A stretch of DNA of 64,000 nucleotides, from positions 325,410 through 389,409 of the forward strand of contig JAFDXR010000001.1 of assembly GCA_018267825.1 (NCBI GenBank). The letters run 5' to 3'. Within the stretch, counting starts at the first letter, position 1; the number at the start of each line of letters is the position of its first letter. The notes below the pieces were generated by a model. The model was given only the letters and a program-made list of their open reading frames with translations, had not been told where the DNA came from and ran no database searches. The position numbers and the translations under genes were made by a program. The stretch is from Bacteroidota bacterium (lineage in GTDB: Bacteria; Bacteroidota; Bacteroidia; B-17B0; Aurantibacillaceae). Shown here one piece after another: positions 53,645-62,396 of this stretch.

Positions 53645-54424
53645 ATGAGTTTTGGAATCTGCAACCTGAGTGTTGTACCCTGCCGCAAGGAGCCTTCCGG
53701 CGCCAGCGAAATGGTAACCCAGCTATTGTTCGGCGAACATTATGCCGTTATCGAGGATAAGGAAGACTGGCTCCGCATCAAAATAGCCTACGACGGTTAT
53801 GAATGCTGGATCAGTGCCAAACAGCATGTGGCCATTCCAGAATCAGCTTATAAATTACTGAACCTGCAGAACCCGATTCTGAGCAGCGAGCTGGTCCAGA
53901 TTATCGCCAATACTACTGATCATACGGTATTTCCGCTCACCATTGGTGCTACACTCCCAGGTTATATAGACCGGACCTGTAAAATTGAACATACACATTA
54001 TACATTCGAAGGCCAGGTAAGCAATACCCAACATAAAAAGGGTGTCAAAGAACTCATTGATACGGCTTTCCTGTTTCTGAACGCCCCTTATCTGTGGGGT
54101 GGCCGAAATCCTTTCGGGATCGATTGTTCAGGCTTCGTTCAGCTCGTGTATAAACTCAATGGTTACAAGCTTCCGCGCGATGCCTATCAACAGGTTGAAA
54201 TGGGACATCCCTTAAGTTTTGTGGAGGAAGCACAGGCCGGTGATCTTGCTTTCTTCGACAATGAAGAAGGTCGGATTGTGCATGTGGGTATTGTACTCGA
54301 TGAGCAACGCATTATACATGCAAGCGGTTCTGTGAGGGTCGATAAATTTGACCACTACGGCATCTTTCATTCCGACACAAAAAAATACTCGCACATGCTG
54401 CGGGTTATCAAAAAAGTAATCTGA
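53645..54424 (+). CDS. NlpC/P60 peptidase with SH3-like domains
   Basis: The 259-residue protein has one or two SH3b-like modules in the first 125 residues (VVPCRKEPSGASEMVTQLLFGE, DWLRIKIAYDGYECWI). The C-terminal NlpC/P60 domain follows, with catalytic Cys161 in GIDCSGFVQLVYKL, His213 in RIVHVGIVLD and His225 in IIHASG. No signal peptide is evident, so it may be cytoplasmic and act on imported murein peptides, as in gamma-D-glutamyl-L-diamino-acid endopeptidases. The cellular site is inference. It converges on the next gene with a 6-nt gap. Confidence 0.9.
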   Translation: MSFGICNLSVVPCRKEPSGASEMVTQLLFGEHYAVIEDKEDWLRIKIAYDGYECWISAKQHVAIPESAYKLLNLQNPILSSELVQIIANTTDHTVFPLTIGATLPGYIDRTCKIEHTHYTFEGQVSNTQHKKGVKELIDTAFLFLNAPYLWGGRNPFGIDCSGFVQLVYKLNGYKLPRDAYQQVEMGHPLSFVEEAQAGDLAFFDNEEGRIVHVGIVLDEQRIIHASGSVRVDKFDHYGIFHSDTKKYSHMLRVIKKVI

Positions 54425-54430
54425 TTTTTT

Positions 54431-55129
54431 CTAACGTTTTTCGGACTTCCAGCGGTAGTAGCAGTCCATCACCCGGTAGTACAGGTCGTAACCTTCATGG
54501 GTCAAGATATAATCATTACTCAGGTAAAAGCAATATTTACGAAACTCTTCAAAATCTATGTTTTCGTCGCCGGTAAGTTTACGCAACACTTCCGGATTGA
54601 ATTTTTTGGCGACCTCTTCTTTTTCGAATAACTCCTCAAAAATCCTGGCCAGCTTACGCTGTTCCTTTCCTTTTTTGCTGAACTGCTGGTACAAGGCGCT
54701 GATCGGGCTTTGCAGGGCATTTACAACAGGCATATGGCTGCCTTCGATCACCCGTTTCATATAATCTTTTTCGTAGGGTTTCAGTTTAAAATCGCTCACC
54801 ACCACCTGGTTCAGGTTATAGCTCATCTGCTTCATAATGACTTTGGTCTCCGAACCATCTTCGTGGTATAAAGACTTTACCGGAAGGCGGAGTTTAAGAT
54901 AGCCTACAAACGAAAATAAAACGGTGTCTTTCAGGTCGGCATTAATAACGAATTTCCCGTTGAAATCGCTCATGAGTCCATTACCGGTTGTTTGATCGAT
55001 CACGTATACAAAAGGCATAGGCGAAACACTATCCACATCGGCCACAAGCCCTTTGACAGTAACCACCTGCGCCATACCTGAAAAGGTGAAGCAGATCAAA
55101 AAACCAAGGATGGTATGTTTCAATTTCAT
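54431..55129 (-). CDS. Exported carboxypeptidase-regulatory-like domain protein
   Basis: I choose ATG 55129 (MKLKHTILGFLICFTFSGMAQ), a clear signal peptide; a longer frame to 55273 lacks one. The 232-residue product has a CarboxypepD_reg-like domain at about 22-110 (VTVKGLVADVDSVSPMPFVYVIDQ, VINADLKDTVLFSFVGYLKLRLP) followed by an all-alpha C-terminal half (YEKDYMKRVIEG, QRKLARIFEELFEKEEVAKKF). The combination is common in Bacteroidota; function is unknown. It is divergent from dnaX. Confidence 0.78.
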   Translation of the reverse strand: MKLKHTILGFLICFTFSGMAQVVTVKGLVADVDSVSPMPFVYVIDQTTGNGLMSDFNGKFVINADLKDTVLFSFVGYLKLRLPVKSLYHEDGSETKVIMKQMSYNLNQVVVSDFKLKPYEKDYMKRVIEGSHMPVVNALQSPISALYQQFSKKGKEQRKLARIFEELFEKEEVAKKFNPEVLRKLTGDENIDFEEFRKYCFYLSNDYILTHEGYDLYYRVMDCYYRWKSEKR

Positions 55130-55332
55130 ATCAGGCCGTTTCGTTCTAATAAAGCAAAATAGACTCCCTGTTCTTTTCCTGTATTTCCGGAGCAACAGGA
55201 ACCCGTTGAGGCATGTTTCTACTGTTTCTGCAAATCTATCAAATGCAACGTTGCAAACATATAATTTATTCACATAGGTTAATAATTTAACCTTTTTTAA
55301 TGCCCATTATATCGTAAATTTATGGCTCTGTT

Positions 55333-56460
55333 ATGGATAATTTTATTGTATCGGCGAGGAAGTACCGGCCACAGCACTTTAATACAGTGGTGGGGCAAAG
55401 CCACATTACCAATACATTAAAACAAGCCATCCGTAATGGAAAAATTGCCCAGGCTTATTTGTTCTGCGGACCACGTGGTGTAGGAAAAACAACCTGCGCC
55501 CGTATTTTCGCCAAAACAATTAACTGTACCAACCTGAGTGATCAGGGTGAAGCATGCGACCAGTGCGAATCCTGCCTGTCGTTCAATACAGGTGCTTCCC
55601 TGAATGTATATGAACTCGATGCCGCCAGTAACAACTCCGTTGAAGATATCCGTAACCTGGTAGACCAGGTAAGGTTTGCACCACAACTCGGCGAATACAA
55701 AGTGTATATCATTGACGAGGTGCACATGTTGTCTACAGCGGCTTTCAACGCTTTTCTCAAAACGCTGGAGGAGCCTCCAAAACATGCCAAGTTTATCCTG
55801 GCTACTACCGAAAAACATAAAATCATCCCGACTATTTTGTCGCGTTGCCAGGTGTTTAATTTTAACCGTATCAAAGCGGAAGACATTTCCAACCACCTGG
55901 AATATATTGCCGAAACCGAGCACGTAAAATACGAAGAGGAAGCCATGCACGTTATTGCCCAGAAGGCTGACGGTGGTTTGCGCGATGCCTGCTCTATCTT
56001 TGACCAGATGGTTGCTTTTACCGGCAATAACCTCACGTATAAGCTGGTGGTGGAAAACCTCCACGTACTGGATCATGATTATTATTTCAAACTTACAGAG
56101 GCTGCACTCACCGGCAATCTGCCGGAAGTACTTGTAACATTTGCCGATATCTTAAATAAAGGGTTCGACGGTCATAATTTCATTATTGGTTTTGGCGAAC
56201 ATCTGCGAAACCTGCTTGTATGCAAAGACCAATACACCGTGCAATTGCTCGAGGTAAGTGAAAACCTGAAACAACGTTTTGCCGAACAGTCGCAAAAATG
56301 CAGCATGCCATTCCTGCTGAAAGCGCTCGCTGTGATCAACAAGTGCGATGTAAATTACAAAGCCGCGAAGAATCAGCGATTGCAGGTCGAAATGGCCCTC
56401 ATGCAAATCAGTTATTTAAATACCGCATCGGCCGATGCGGAAAAAAAAAAGATGAGTTAG
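55333..56460 (+). CDS. dnaX: DNA polymerase III gamma subunit (zero-frame product of dnaX)
   Basis: Read without a shift, dnaX stops at TAG 56458-56460 and gives a 375-residue gamma protein, ending AEKKKMS. This contains clamp-loader domains I-III and ends about where domain III of gamma ends in E. coli. The first 115 residues hold the P-loop and the zinc module, with DEVH (switch) and SRC (sensor/arginine-finger) motifs after. Gamma loads the sliding clamp but cannot bind the polymerase. It starts at ATG 55333, just after a TATGG-containing, promoter-like region. The same arrangement, with the zero frame making gamma, differs from E. coli, where the zero frame makes tau. Confidence 0.8.
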   Translation: MDNFIVSARKYRPQHFNTVVGQSHITNTLKQAIRNGKIAQAYLFCGPRGVGKTTCARIFAKTINCTNLSDQGEACDQCESCLSFNTGASLNVYELDAASNNSVEDIRNLVDQVRFAPQLGEYKVYIIDEVHMLSTAAFNAFLKTLEEPPKHAKFILATTEKHKIIPTILSRCQVFNFNRIKAEDISNHLEYIAETEHVKYEEEAMHVIAQKADGGLRDACSIFDQMVAFTGNNLTYKLVVENLHVLDHDYYFKLTEAALTGNLPEVLVTFADILNKGFDGHNFIIGFGEHLRNLLVCKDQYTVQLLEVSENLKQRFAEQSQKCSMPFLLKALAVINKCDVNYKAAKNQRLQVEMALMQISYLNTASADAEKKKMS

Positions 56461-57035
56461 ATCCGGGGTTCGGACAAAACACGACCTCTGCCCCTCCCGT
56501 TAAACCTACAGCCACACTACAACCCAGCGTTCAAACCGTTTCCAAACCGGTTGTTCCATTCAGTGAACTGAAGATAAAAGCGCAGTTTTCGATGGGTGTT
56601 GCAGCTGCCGAAAATGCGGCTACACAACAAACCACGGTGGCTGCCGAAGTGGTTATAAGCAATGAACCTGTAGAACTCACCCAGGCTTCGGCAAAAGAAA
56701 CCATCGTCAAATTTGCGAACCTGAAAAACGAAGCCGGTGCGCGCCAGCTGTTTGCCACATTATCAACCGCTGTCATTCAATTACAGGATATGACCATTGG
56801 TGTAGAAGTACACAATGAAGCCCAGCGTGAAAAACTCAATGAAATAAAACAGGACATGCTTGATTTCATCCGGAAGGATTTGTCCAATAATGGTGTTTTA
56901 ATTGATATCCGTGTGATGCAACACCACCAGGAAACCAAAGCCTATAAGCCTACCGATAAATTCAAAATGCTTGCTGAGAAAAATCCAGCCTTACTGGAAC
57001 TCAAGAAACGGTTCGACCTGGAGATTGAGTATTAG
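55333..57035 (+). CDS. dnaX: DNA polymerase III tau subunit, made by -1 frameshift or slippage
   Basis: Full-length tau (about 567 residues) needs a shift from the frame of 55333 to the frame that stays open until 57035. The shift point is the A10 run at 56441-56450. The N-terminal part has AAA+ Walker A CGPRGVGKTTCARIF (46-53 core), zinc Cys65, Cys75, Cys78 and Cys81, YIIDEVHMLS, and FILATTEKHKIIPTILSRCQVF. After the shift the chain continues KKKDELDPGFGQNT, a Pro/Thr/Ala-rich linker, then a C-terminal tau-specific domain (ETIVKFANLKNEAGARQLFATL to LLELKKRFDLEIEY). Tau ties the clamp loader to the polymerase core. Whether slippage occurs at the RNA polymerase or at the ribosome is not decided; a sequencing indel is the other possibility. 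Confidence 0.75.
56423..56460 (+). promoter_or_regulatory. dnaX recoding element: palindrome plus A10 slippery run
   Basis: CCGCATCGGCCGATGCGG (56423-56440) is a perfect 18-nt palindrome that can fold as a 7-bp stem with a GGCC loop in the mRNA. It abuts ten As (56441-56450), then GATGAGTTAG, whose TAG ends the zero frame. One added A, or a -1 ribosomal slip on AAA AAG, gives the tau frame. Confidence 0.8.
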
Positions 57036-57040
57036 TCAGT

Positions 57041-60034
57041 TTACTGAATAATTGTAACGCTTCCTGTATACTCATGTATTTTACCCGATACATCCGTTAT
57101 TAAAACTCTCCACGTATATACCTCATTCTGAGCTACAGGGTTTTTACCATTTACTCTTCCATCCCAACCCTTTGACAAGTCATCAGTTTTATAAATACAC
57201 GTTCCCCAACGGTCGTATATCCACATCATATAATCTTCAATACCGATTCCTTTACCGCTGAAAGTATCATTCACACCATCCATATTCGCAGGTGTAAATG
57301 AATTTGGTATATAAAACACAAACTGAGGTTCGACAACGACTATTACATAAGCCGTCGAAAAACATCCAAATGAATTTTCGACAGTCAGGGACGTTTTATA
57401 AGTTCCTGCTGTCTCACTATTGTATATATGGCTAGGATTTACATGCACTGAATCATGGGTGGAATTATCCCCAAAATTCCAGTTCCACTTCGTATAATTC
57501 GAAGATTCATTTTGAAAAAACACCAATGGCTCAAGTAAATCAACAGGGTTTGGATTAACAGTATATTGTGCCAAAGGCATAGGAAAAACGCTCACAGTTG
57601 CTATGGCCGATGCTGTACATGTTCCGATTCCCCCTATAACCATAAAATTGGAGGTTGTTATAGGTGAGACGACTATTACAGAATCCAATGATCCATTGTT
57701 CCAACTATAATAATATGCCCCAGTGGCAGACAATGTTAATGTTTCGCCTGCACATATATTTTTATTCCCTGAAATTGTAAGTTCAGGGCTTTGATTTACA
57801 AAAACAGTGAGTGTTGTCTGGGTAGTGCATGTTCCGGTAGTTCCTGTCAGTGTATATATAGTTGTTGTTATTGGACTCACATTTATGGATGGCTGTAATG
57901 AACCATTACTCCACGTATAAGTCGATGCTCCATTAGCATTTAAAACCGTATGACCTCCCGCACAAACTGTCGAAGTTCCTGTAATATATACTGATGATAA
58001 AACAACATGGGTAGTCGCCTGACTTGTACAGCTACCTACAGAACCAATGACTGTATAACCCGTCGCAGAAGCCGGGTTAATCTGAATAGAAGAACTTGTA
58101 ACACCTGTATTCCATGTATAAGATGTGGCGCCAGAGGCAGTTAAGGTTGATGCCTGCCCGGAACAAATAACAGTGCTGCCAGTAATACCAAGTGAAGGTG
58201 TCGGGCTGACATTAACCTGAATACTTGCTGTATTGCTACATATCCCTGTTATCCCTGTGACAGAATATACGCTGGCACTTCCCGGATTAATTAATAAAGA
58301 TGCTCCCGTATTTCCAGTATTCCAGCTATAAGTTGTTGCTCCTGTCGCGTTGAGTGTACCCGTATTTCCAGAGCAAATGGTTGTATTTCCTGATATAGTT
58401 ATTATAGGTATTGGATCAACCGTAACGGTCGTAACAACACTCTGTGTACACGAACCAATAGAACCAATAACTGTATAACTCGACGTACTGTTTGGATTTA
58501 AGCTTACTGAAGGCGTGGAAGCACCATTGCTCCACGTATAGTTTGTCGCCCCAGAGGCATTAAGAATTGTCTGCTGTCCCTGACATATATGATTCGTTCC
58601 TGTCAAAACCAGCGCAGGCATGGGAAGAACGTTAACTGTAATCGTACTTTGTGACGTGCATTGTCCATTTATTCCAATAACACTATAGGTAGTTGTTATG
58701 CCTGGGCTCGTCACAATCGAATTTGAAGTATTACCGTTGTTCCAGGTATATGACGTCGCTCCTGTCGCAGAAAGCGTTGTACTTTGCCCGGCACATAGTG
58801 TTGAATTCCCGCTCACACTTAATGTTGGACTCGGAATAACACTAACTGTAGAAATAGCCTGATTCATACAGCTACCGCTACCACCAGAAACAGAATATGT
58901 TGTGGTTGAAGAAGGATTTACAACAATAGAACTGGTAGTTGCACCGGTGCTCCACGTATAATTGGTTGCACCGGTGGCTTGCAAAGTAGCTTGCTGAGCG
59001 CTGCAAATTGTAGCAGAGTTCACAGCCACACCAGCTACAGAGAATGTTATTGGACCCGCAATAATACGGCAGTTTGCTGAGCTGATATTTCCATTTTCGG
59101 ACGCAAGCAGTCTATACAGGCCCAACTGAGCGGATGTTAGTGGATTTATTGTATAATTAGGTGTAATTGCTCCTGTCAGGCTTGTCCATGTTACACCGTT
59201 GTTATTACTGAACTCCCATTGATATTGAGGAGATACATACGCTCCGGATGTGTATGAAGATGTTAATATAAGGGAGTCGCCTAAACAATAGGAATTCTGA
59301 GATGGTAAAATTCCTAATGCAATACCAGGACCACAAGGCGAGAGCGAAATATCATCTACCACATAATCATTCCCACATCCTCCGGGGGCATTATTTATTA
59401 ATACAATGTCTACACTTGTCTGGCCAGGCAAGGTTGTAAAAACAAACCCAGCCTGAACCCAATGTAAACTTGTATTGGTATAACCTAATGGTAAATTCCC
59501 TGAGGTTACAGAGGCCTGAACAACAGAAAGCGGATATTCCACCTGAAATTTAACATTTGCATAAACATATCCAGGACAAACAGTTGTCGGTGTTGACGGC
59601 GTATTGTTATTAGCAAGGTAAGCGGAAAAAACGTACGTTGTATTCTGACAAAGACCAGTGACATGCTTGCGATACACTTCCGAAGGAGGGTAATCTGAAT
59701 TAACAACCATCATATATCCTGTAGTTGTGCCGGAATGATCATAATCATTAACATAACCCAAATTAACACCTGAAGGATTACTTACATTAGATATAACATA
59801 GGTTCCATTAGGTGGATTTCCGGTTTGATAAATATAATTTGTAACGCCTGCCGGCAAGGCAGGACCATACAATGCTGAACCAGAACCAAAATCTTCCAGA
59901 AAAACCGGAGCGCCAAGACTACCTGTGCATAATTGAGACGCGCCATGAAAAGGCACAAAAATACTGAAAGTAAAAAGTAAAATCAGTCTATAAAGAAGAA
60001 CCCCAAAACGATTATCTTTTTTCTCCAAAATCAT
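57041..60034 (-). CDS. Large secreted Ig-repeat protein with T9SS type B sorting domain
   Basis: The 997-residue protein has a signal peptide (YRLILLFTFSIFVPFHGASQ). Residues about 35-235 form a jelly-roll region ending VVDDISLSPCGPG. Then an Ig/SprB-like region and seven tandem repeats of about 70-75 residues follow, each with a CxGQ-type start (ICSGQASTLTASGATSYTWN) and a YTVxGxxGxC end. A PKD domain (PLAQYTVNPNPVDLLEPLVFF to VENSFGC) precedes the type B gliding-type C-terminus (YIPNSFTPANMDGVNDTF, WIYDRWGTCIYKT, NEVYTWRVLITDVSGK). It is expected on the cell surface through type IX secretion. It converges on dnaX with a 5-bp gap. The gene is more A+T-rich than its neighbours. Confidence 0.88.
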   Translation of the reverse strand: MILEKKDNRFGVLLYRLILLFTFSIFVPFHGASQLCTGSLGAPVFLEDFGSGSALYGPALPAGVTNYIYQTGNPPNGTYVISNVSNPSGVNLGYVNDYDHSGTTTGYMMVVNSDYPPSEVYRKHVTGLCQNTTYVFSAYLANNNTPSTPTTVCPGYVYANVKFQVEYPLSVVQASVTSGNLPLGYTNTSLHWVQAGFVFTTLPGQTSVDIVLINNAPGGCGNDYVVDDISLSPCGPGIALGILPSQNSYCLGDSLILTSSYTSGAYVSPQYQWEFSNNNGVTWTSLTGAITPNYTINPLTSAQLGLYRLLASENGNISSANCRIIAGPITFSVAGVAVNSATICSAQQATLQATGATNYTWSTGATTSSIVVNPSSTTTYSVSGGSGSCMNQAISTVSVIPSPTLSVSGNSTLCAGQSTTLSATGATSYTWNNGNTSNSIVTSPGITTTYSVIGINGQCTSQSTITVNVLPMPALVLTGTNHICQGQQTILNASGATNYTWSNGASTPSVSLNPNSTSSYTVIGSIGSCTQSVVTTVTVDPIPIITISGNTTICSGNTGTLNATGATTYSWNTGNTGASLLINPGSASVYSVTGITGICSNTASIQVNVSPTPSLGITGSTVICSGQASTLTASGATSYTWNTGVTSSSIQINPASATGYTVIGSVGSCTSQATTHVVLSSVYITGTSTVCAGGHTVLNANGASTYTWSNGSLQPSINVSPITTTIYTLTGTTGTCTTQTTLTVFVNQSPELTISGNKNICAGETLTLSATGAYYYSWNNGSLDSVIVVSPITTSNFMVIGGIGTCTASAIATVSVFPMPLAQYTVNPNPVDLLEPLVFFQNESSNYTKWNWNFGDNSTHDSVHVNPSHIYNSETAGTYKTSLTVENSFGCFSTAYVIVVVEPQFVFYIPNSFTPANMDGVNDTFSGKGIGIEDYMMWIYDRWGTCIYKTDDLSKGWDGRVNGKNPVAQNEVYTWRVLITDVSGKIHEYTGSVTIIQ

Positions 60035-60055
60035 GCATCATTTTCCATTCTCATA

Positions 60056-60063
60056 CAAAAGTA
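60056..60063 (-). promoter_or_regulatory. -7 promoter box for the type B cargo gene
   Basis: TACTTTTG on the minus strand fits TAnnTTTG and lies 22 nt before the ATG at 60034. No TTTG was identified at the -33 distance. Confidence 0.4.
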
Positions 60064-60246
60064 AGGCATTACAAAAAGAAAAAGGTAACCACTTAAGAAG
60101 TTTTCAGCACCTTTTCAGAAGTCTTCTTTCAGGCATTTGATTTACTAAAGTCTCTCTGAAAAGAAAAGGGAGTAATGTATTTTTTATTTCTATAACTAAA
60201 AGCAACCGGCACGAAACACAAACCATATAAGTCCGCATGTTCTTTT

Positions 60247-61329
60247 TTACTCCGGCATCCGGCTGAATATATTCTTTCCGGTTTTCAGATCAAGTACTTG
60301 TAAGTAGTTTCCGTAAGCCTCGTTACCCTCCAGAATAATTTTATCCTTATAACGTGTGAGGTACACATTGTTAAAATATTTGGAATGGCTTACCATCATT
60401 TGCCTGACCTCGCCGTTCCATAAAACCCTGCCCGTAGATACGATATAAGCACTTACACGGCACCCGGTAGCAATATGATTGTAAGTGGCTACAACCAATA
60501 CAGAATCACATAATACCGTTTTGGCAGCATTCCCATAAAATTCATTTTCAGTGCCCCAGTTTTTTCCATTGTATGTTACCTCTATTTTTTTATCGCGGAT
60601 ATGCAAATGGCCTTTCAGCGAATCTCCCTGCCCCAGGATCATACCTTCTGTAGAAGATGCTATCCGTGTCTGTTTTCCGCTCAGGAGGTTTAAAAACACA
60701 CTGGCAGGATGTTCCCATTCATGCATGGTTGCAAAAACAATAACATCGGCTGAATGCCCGTAATAATAAAGGTAAGGCGAGGCTCCTACGCTCTTCCCGT
60801 TTTGTGTTTCGGTAACAGTACCCACTTCCCACACCTTCTGTTGATTTCCATGAGCATCGTATTTAAATACATGATACCCCACACCCGAATGAAGCCTGCT
60901 GACATAAATAACGCCCGAGGGTATTGCAAACAAAATAGCATCGCCGGATAAATGCACAGCCTTAGGGGCTTTCTCGAATGAAGGTATTGTTTTTATGATC
61001 TTACCCGATGAATCCGCTACGACAATATCACGGGTGTCTTTCAAGGTAAATACATTTCCCTGGTATGAGACAGAACGGGGCATACCTTCGTATCCGAACA
61101 TGGGAGCGTAAAAAGATTCATGTTTAACTTCATGGTACCCGGCCACTGCATTTGTATCGAGCATCCTGAGCTCATCAGGTAATAAAAATGTCTCTCCGAA
61201 ACGGTAGACATTCTTCACTTCGGTCTTAGCTGATCTCTCTTGCTGTACCGGACCAGGCTGCGCACAGGATGTAAGAATGTTCAAACCCCAAAAAACAAGA
61301 ACCGCATACTTTATCAAAACTGTTTTCAT
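60247..61329 (-). CDS. Lipoprotein of unknown function, possible beta-propeller
   Basis: I choose ATG 61329 (MKTVLIKYAVLVFWGLNILTSC), which gives a lipoprotein signal with lipobox LTSC (Cys22). A longer frame to 61383 overlaps the gene upstream and lacks a signal at its start. The 360-residue product shows repeated beta-strand patterns (VFTLKDTRDIVVADSSGKII, VFKYDAHGNQQKVWEVG, LQVLDLKTGKNIFSR), consistent with a 6-bladed beta-propeller of the NHL/6-bladed type, by inference. No catalytic motif was recognised. The ATG lies 8 nt upstream of the stop of the gene before it on the same strand. Confidence 0.65.
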   Translation of the reverse strand: MKTVLIKYAVLVFWGLNILTSCAQPGPVQQERSAKTEVKNVYRFGETFLLPDELRMLDTNAVAGYHEVKHESFYAPMFGYEGMPRSVSYQGNVFTLKDTRDIVVADSSGKIIKTIPSFEKAPKAVHLSGDAILFAIPSGVIYVSRLHSGVGYHVFKYDAHGNQQKVWEVGTVTETQNGKSVGASPYLYYYGHSADVIVFATMHEWEHPASVFLNLLSGKQTRIASSTEGMILGQGDSLKGHLHIRDKKIEVTYNGKNWGTENEFYGNAAKTVLCDSVLVVATYNHIATGCRVSAYIVSTGRVLWNGEVRQMMVSHSKYFNNVYLTRYKDKIILEGNEAYGNYLQVLDLKTGKNIFSRMPE

Positions 61330-61336
61330 AAGCCCT

Positions 61337-62329
61337 TTATAAATTTTCGCGGCAGGTATATGCCGGTTTCTCAACCCTGGCACCGCCCCACTCTACAACT
61401 GTAAATCCTTCGCGGGTAAAGGGTTTTATGACCTGCTCCCTGAGCGGAACATTGCCTGTGGATTTGACTTCGGCCCACAGCATAAAAACCCTGAACAACT
61501 GATCCGGCTTTGGCTCTATCGTGAGTTTGGCGTACTGGCTGTATTCCGTTTCAAACATAAAATGTATATAATATTGATCCTGCTTTTGCATCAGCGGGCA
61601 CCAATAGGTTATAAAATCATTGGTTTCTTTTGCATTCAGGCCCATGGCCGAAAGTTTATTTTCGAAAAATGAAACAAGGCTGTCTTTCTTAACCATGAAA
61701 CCCTCACGCAAATCAACAGTAGATGCTTGAATTTCTGTATTGCCTTCCCAGAAAAGATAGTTATATGTTTTACCACCCGCATGAAGTATTCCATCGGGAT
61801 CAGCCTCCATATTCCAGCCTTTATTATACAAGGGATAGGTGAAACCCAAAGTGCCCTTGAAGTCGAGTTCTACATGCACCGGCATCTTTTGTTGCGGATA
61901 CAGATAAATAACCGGTTTGTCGCAAATAACCGGGTATTTTGAAGACTGGAAGTAAACTTCAAGCGTCGCCTGATTCCTGGGTTTTATAACGATAGAATCG
62001 GTGGTGATTTCGAAATAGTCTTTTGAATAAAAAAACTGAAACCGGTGCTTACCGGGTTTTACGTGAAGACCGGCATCTCCTTTTGCATCCGGTGTTACCA
62101 GTTTATCGACACCGTTATCCGATAGTTTAATCTGTTTATTGGCGACTATATTTCCGGCATCATCATGAAAGCGAAGAATAAACAACGCTTCGGAGGTTTT
62201 GAGTCCGGGCATGACCTCCGTTTTTGAAATATAGTACAATGGCATTGATTCGCGGGTCTTGCCATAAAAGAAATGGCCCTGAAGTAAAAGAACCAGCACG
62301 AAAACCGGGGTAGAAAGTATAAAACGCAT
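61337..62329 (-). CDS. Exported protein with CxKPVIYLYP motif
   Basis: The 330-residue protein has a signal peptide (RFILSTPVFVLVLLLQGHFFYG). After a beta-rich N-terminal part of about 120 residues it has CDKPVIYLYPQQ, VELDFKGTLGFTYPLYNKGWNMEAD and YNYLFWEGNTE, a set I recognise from a conserved uncharacterised family in bacteria and archaea. The C-terminal half has ITYWCPLMQKQDQYYIHF and VFMLWAEVKS. Function is unknown. Four residues upstream of its end lies the start of the lipoprotein gene, which is probably in the same transcript. Confidence 0.7.
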   Translation of the reverse strand: MRFILSTPVFVLVLLLQGHFFYGKTRESMPLYYISKTEVMPGLKTSEALFILRFHDDAGNIVANKQIKLSDNGVDKLVTPDAKGDAGLHVKPGKHRFQFFYSKDYFEITTDSIVIKPRNQATLEVYFQSSKYPVICDKPVIYLYPQQKMPVHVELDFKGTLGFTYPLYNKGWNMEADPDGILHAGGKTYNYLFWEGNTEIQASTVDLREGFMVKKDSLVSFFENKLSAMGLNAKETNDFITYWCPLMQKQDQYYIHFMFETEYSQYAKLTIEPKPDQLFRVFMLWAEVKSTGNVPLREQVIKPFTREGFTVVEWGGARVEKPAYTCRENL

Positions 62330-62396
62330 CTTATTTTTTTAAATACAGATGCGCATGCCATTACAAATCCATAAGATTCCTGAAAAAAGAAATAAT

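Noticed and set aside
55417..56076. 219-codon frame antisense to dnaX
   Set aside because: It overlaps the AAA+ core of dnaX and shows no independent support.
55333..57035. dnaX as a pseudogene or broken gene
   Set aside because: The C-terminal frame is intact, the break falls exactly at an A10 run with an adjacent palindrome, and the gene is essential. A programmed event or a sequencing error is more likely than decay.
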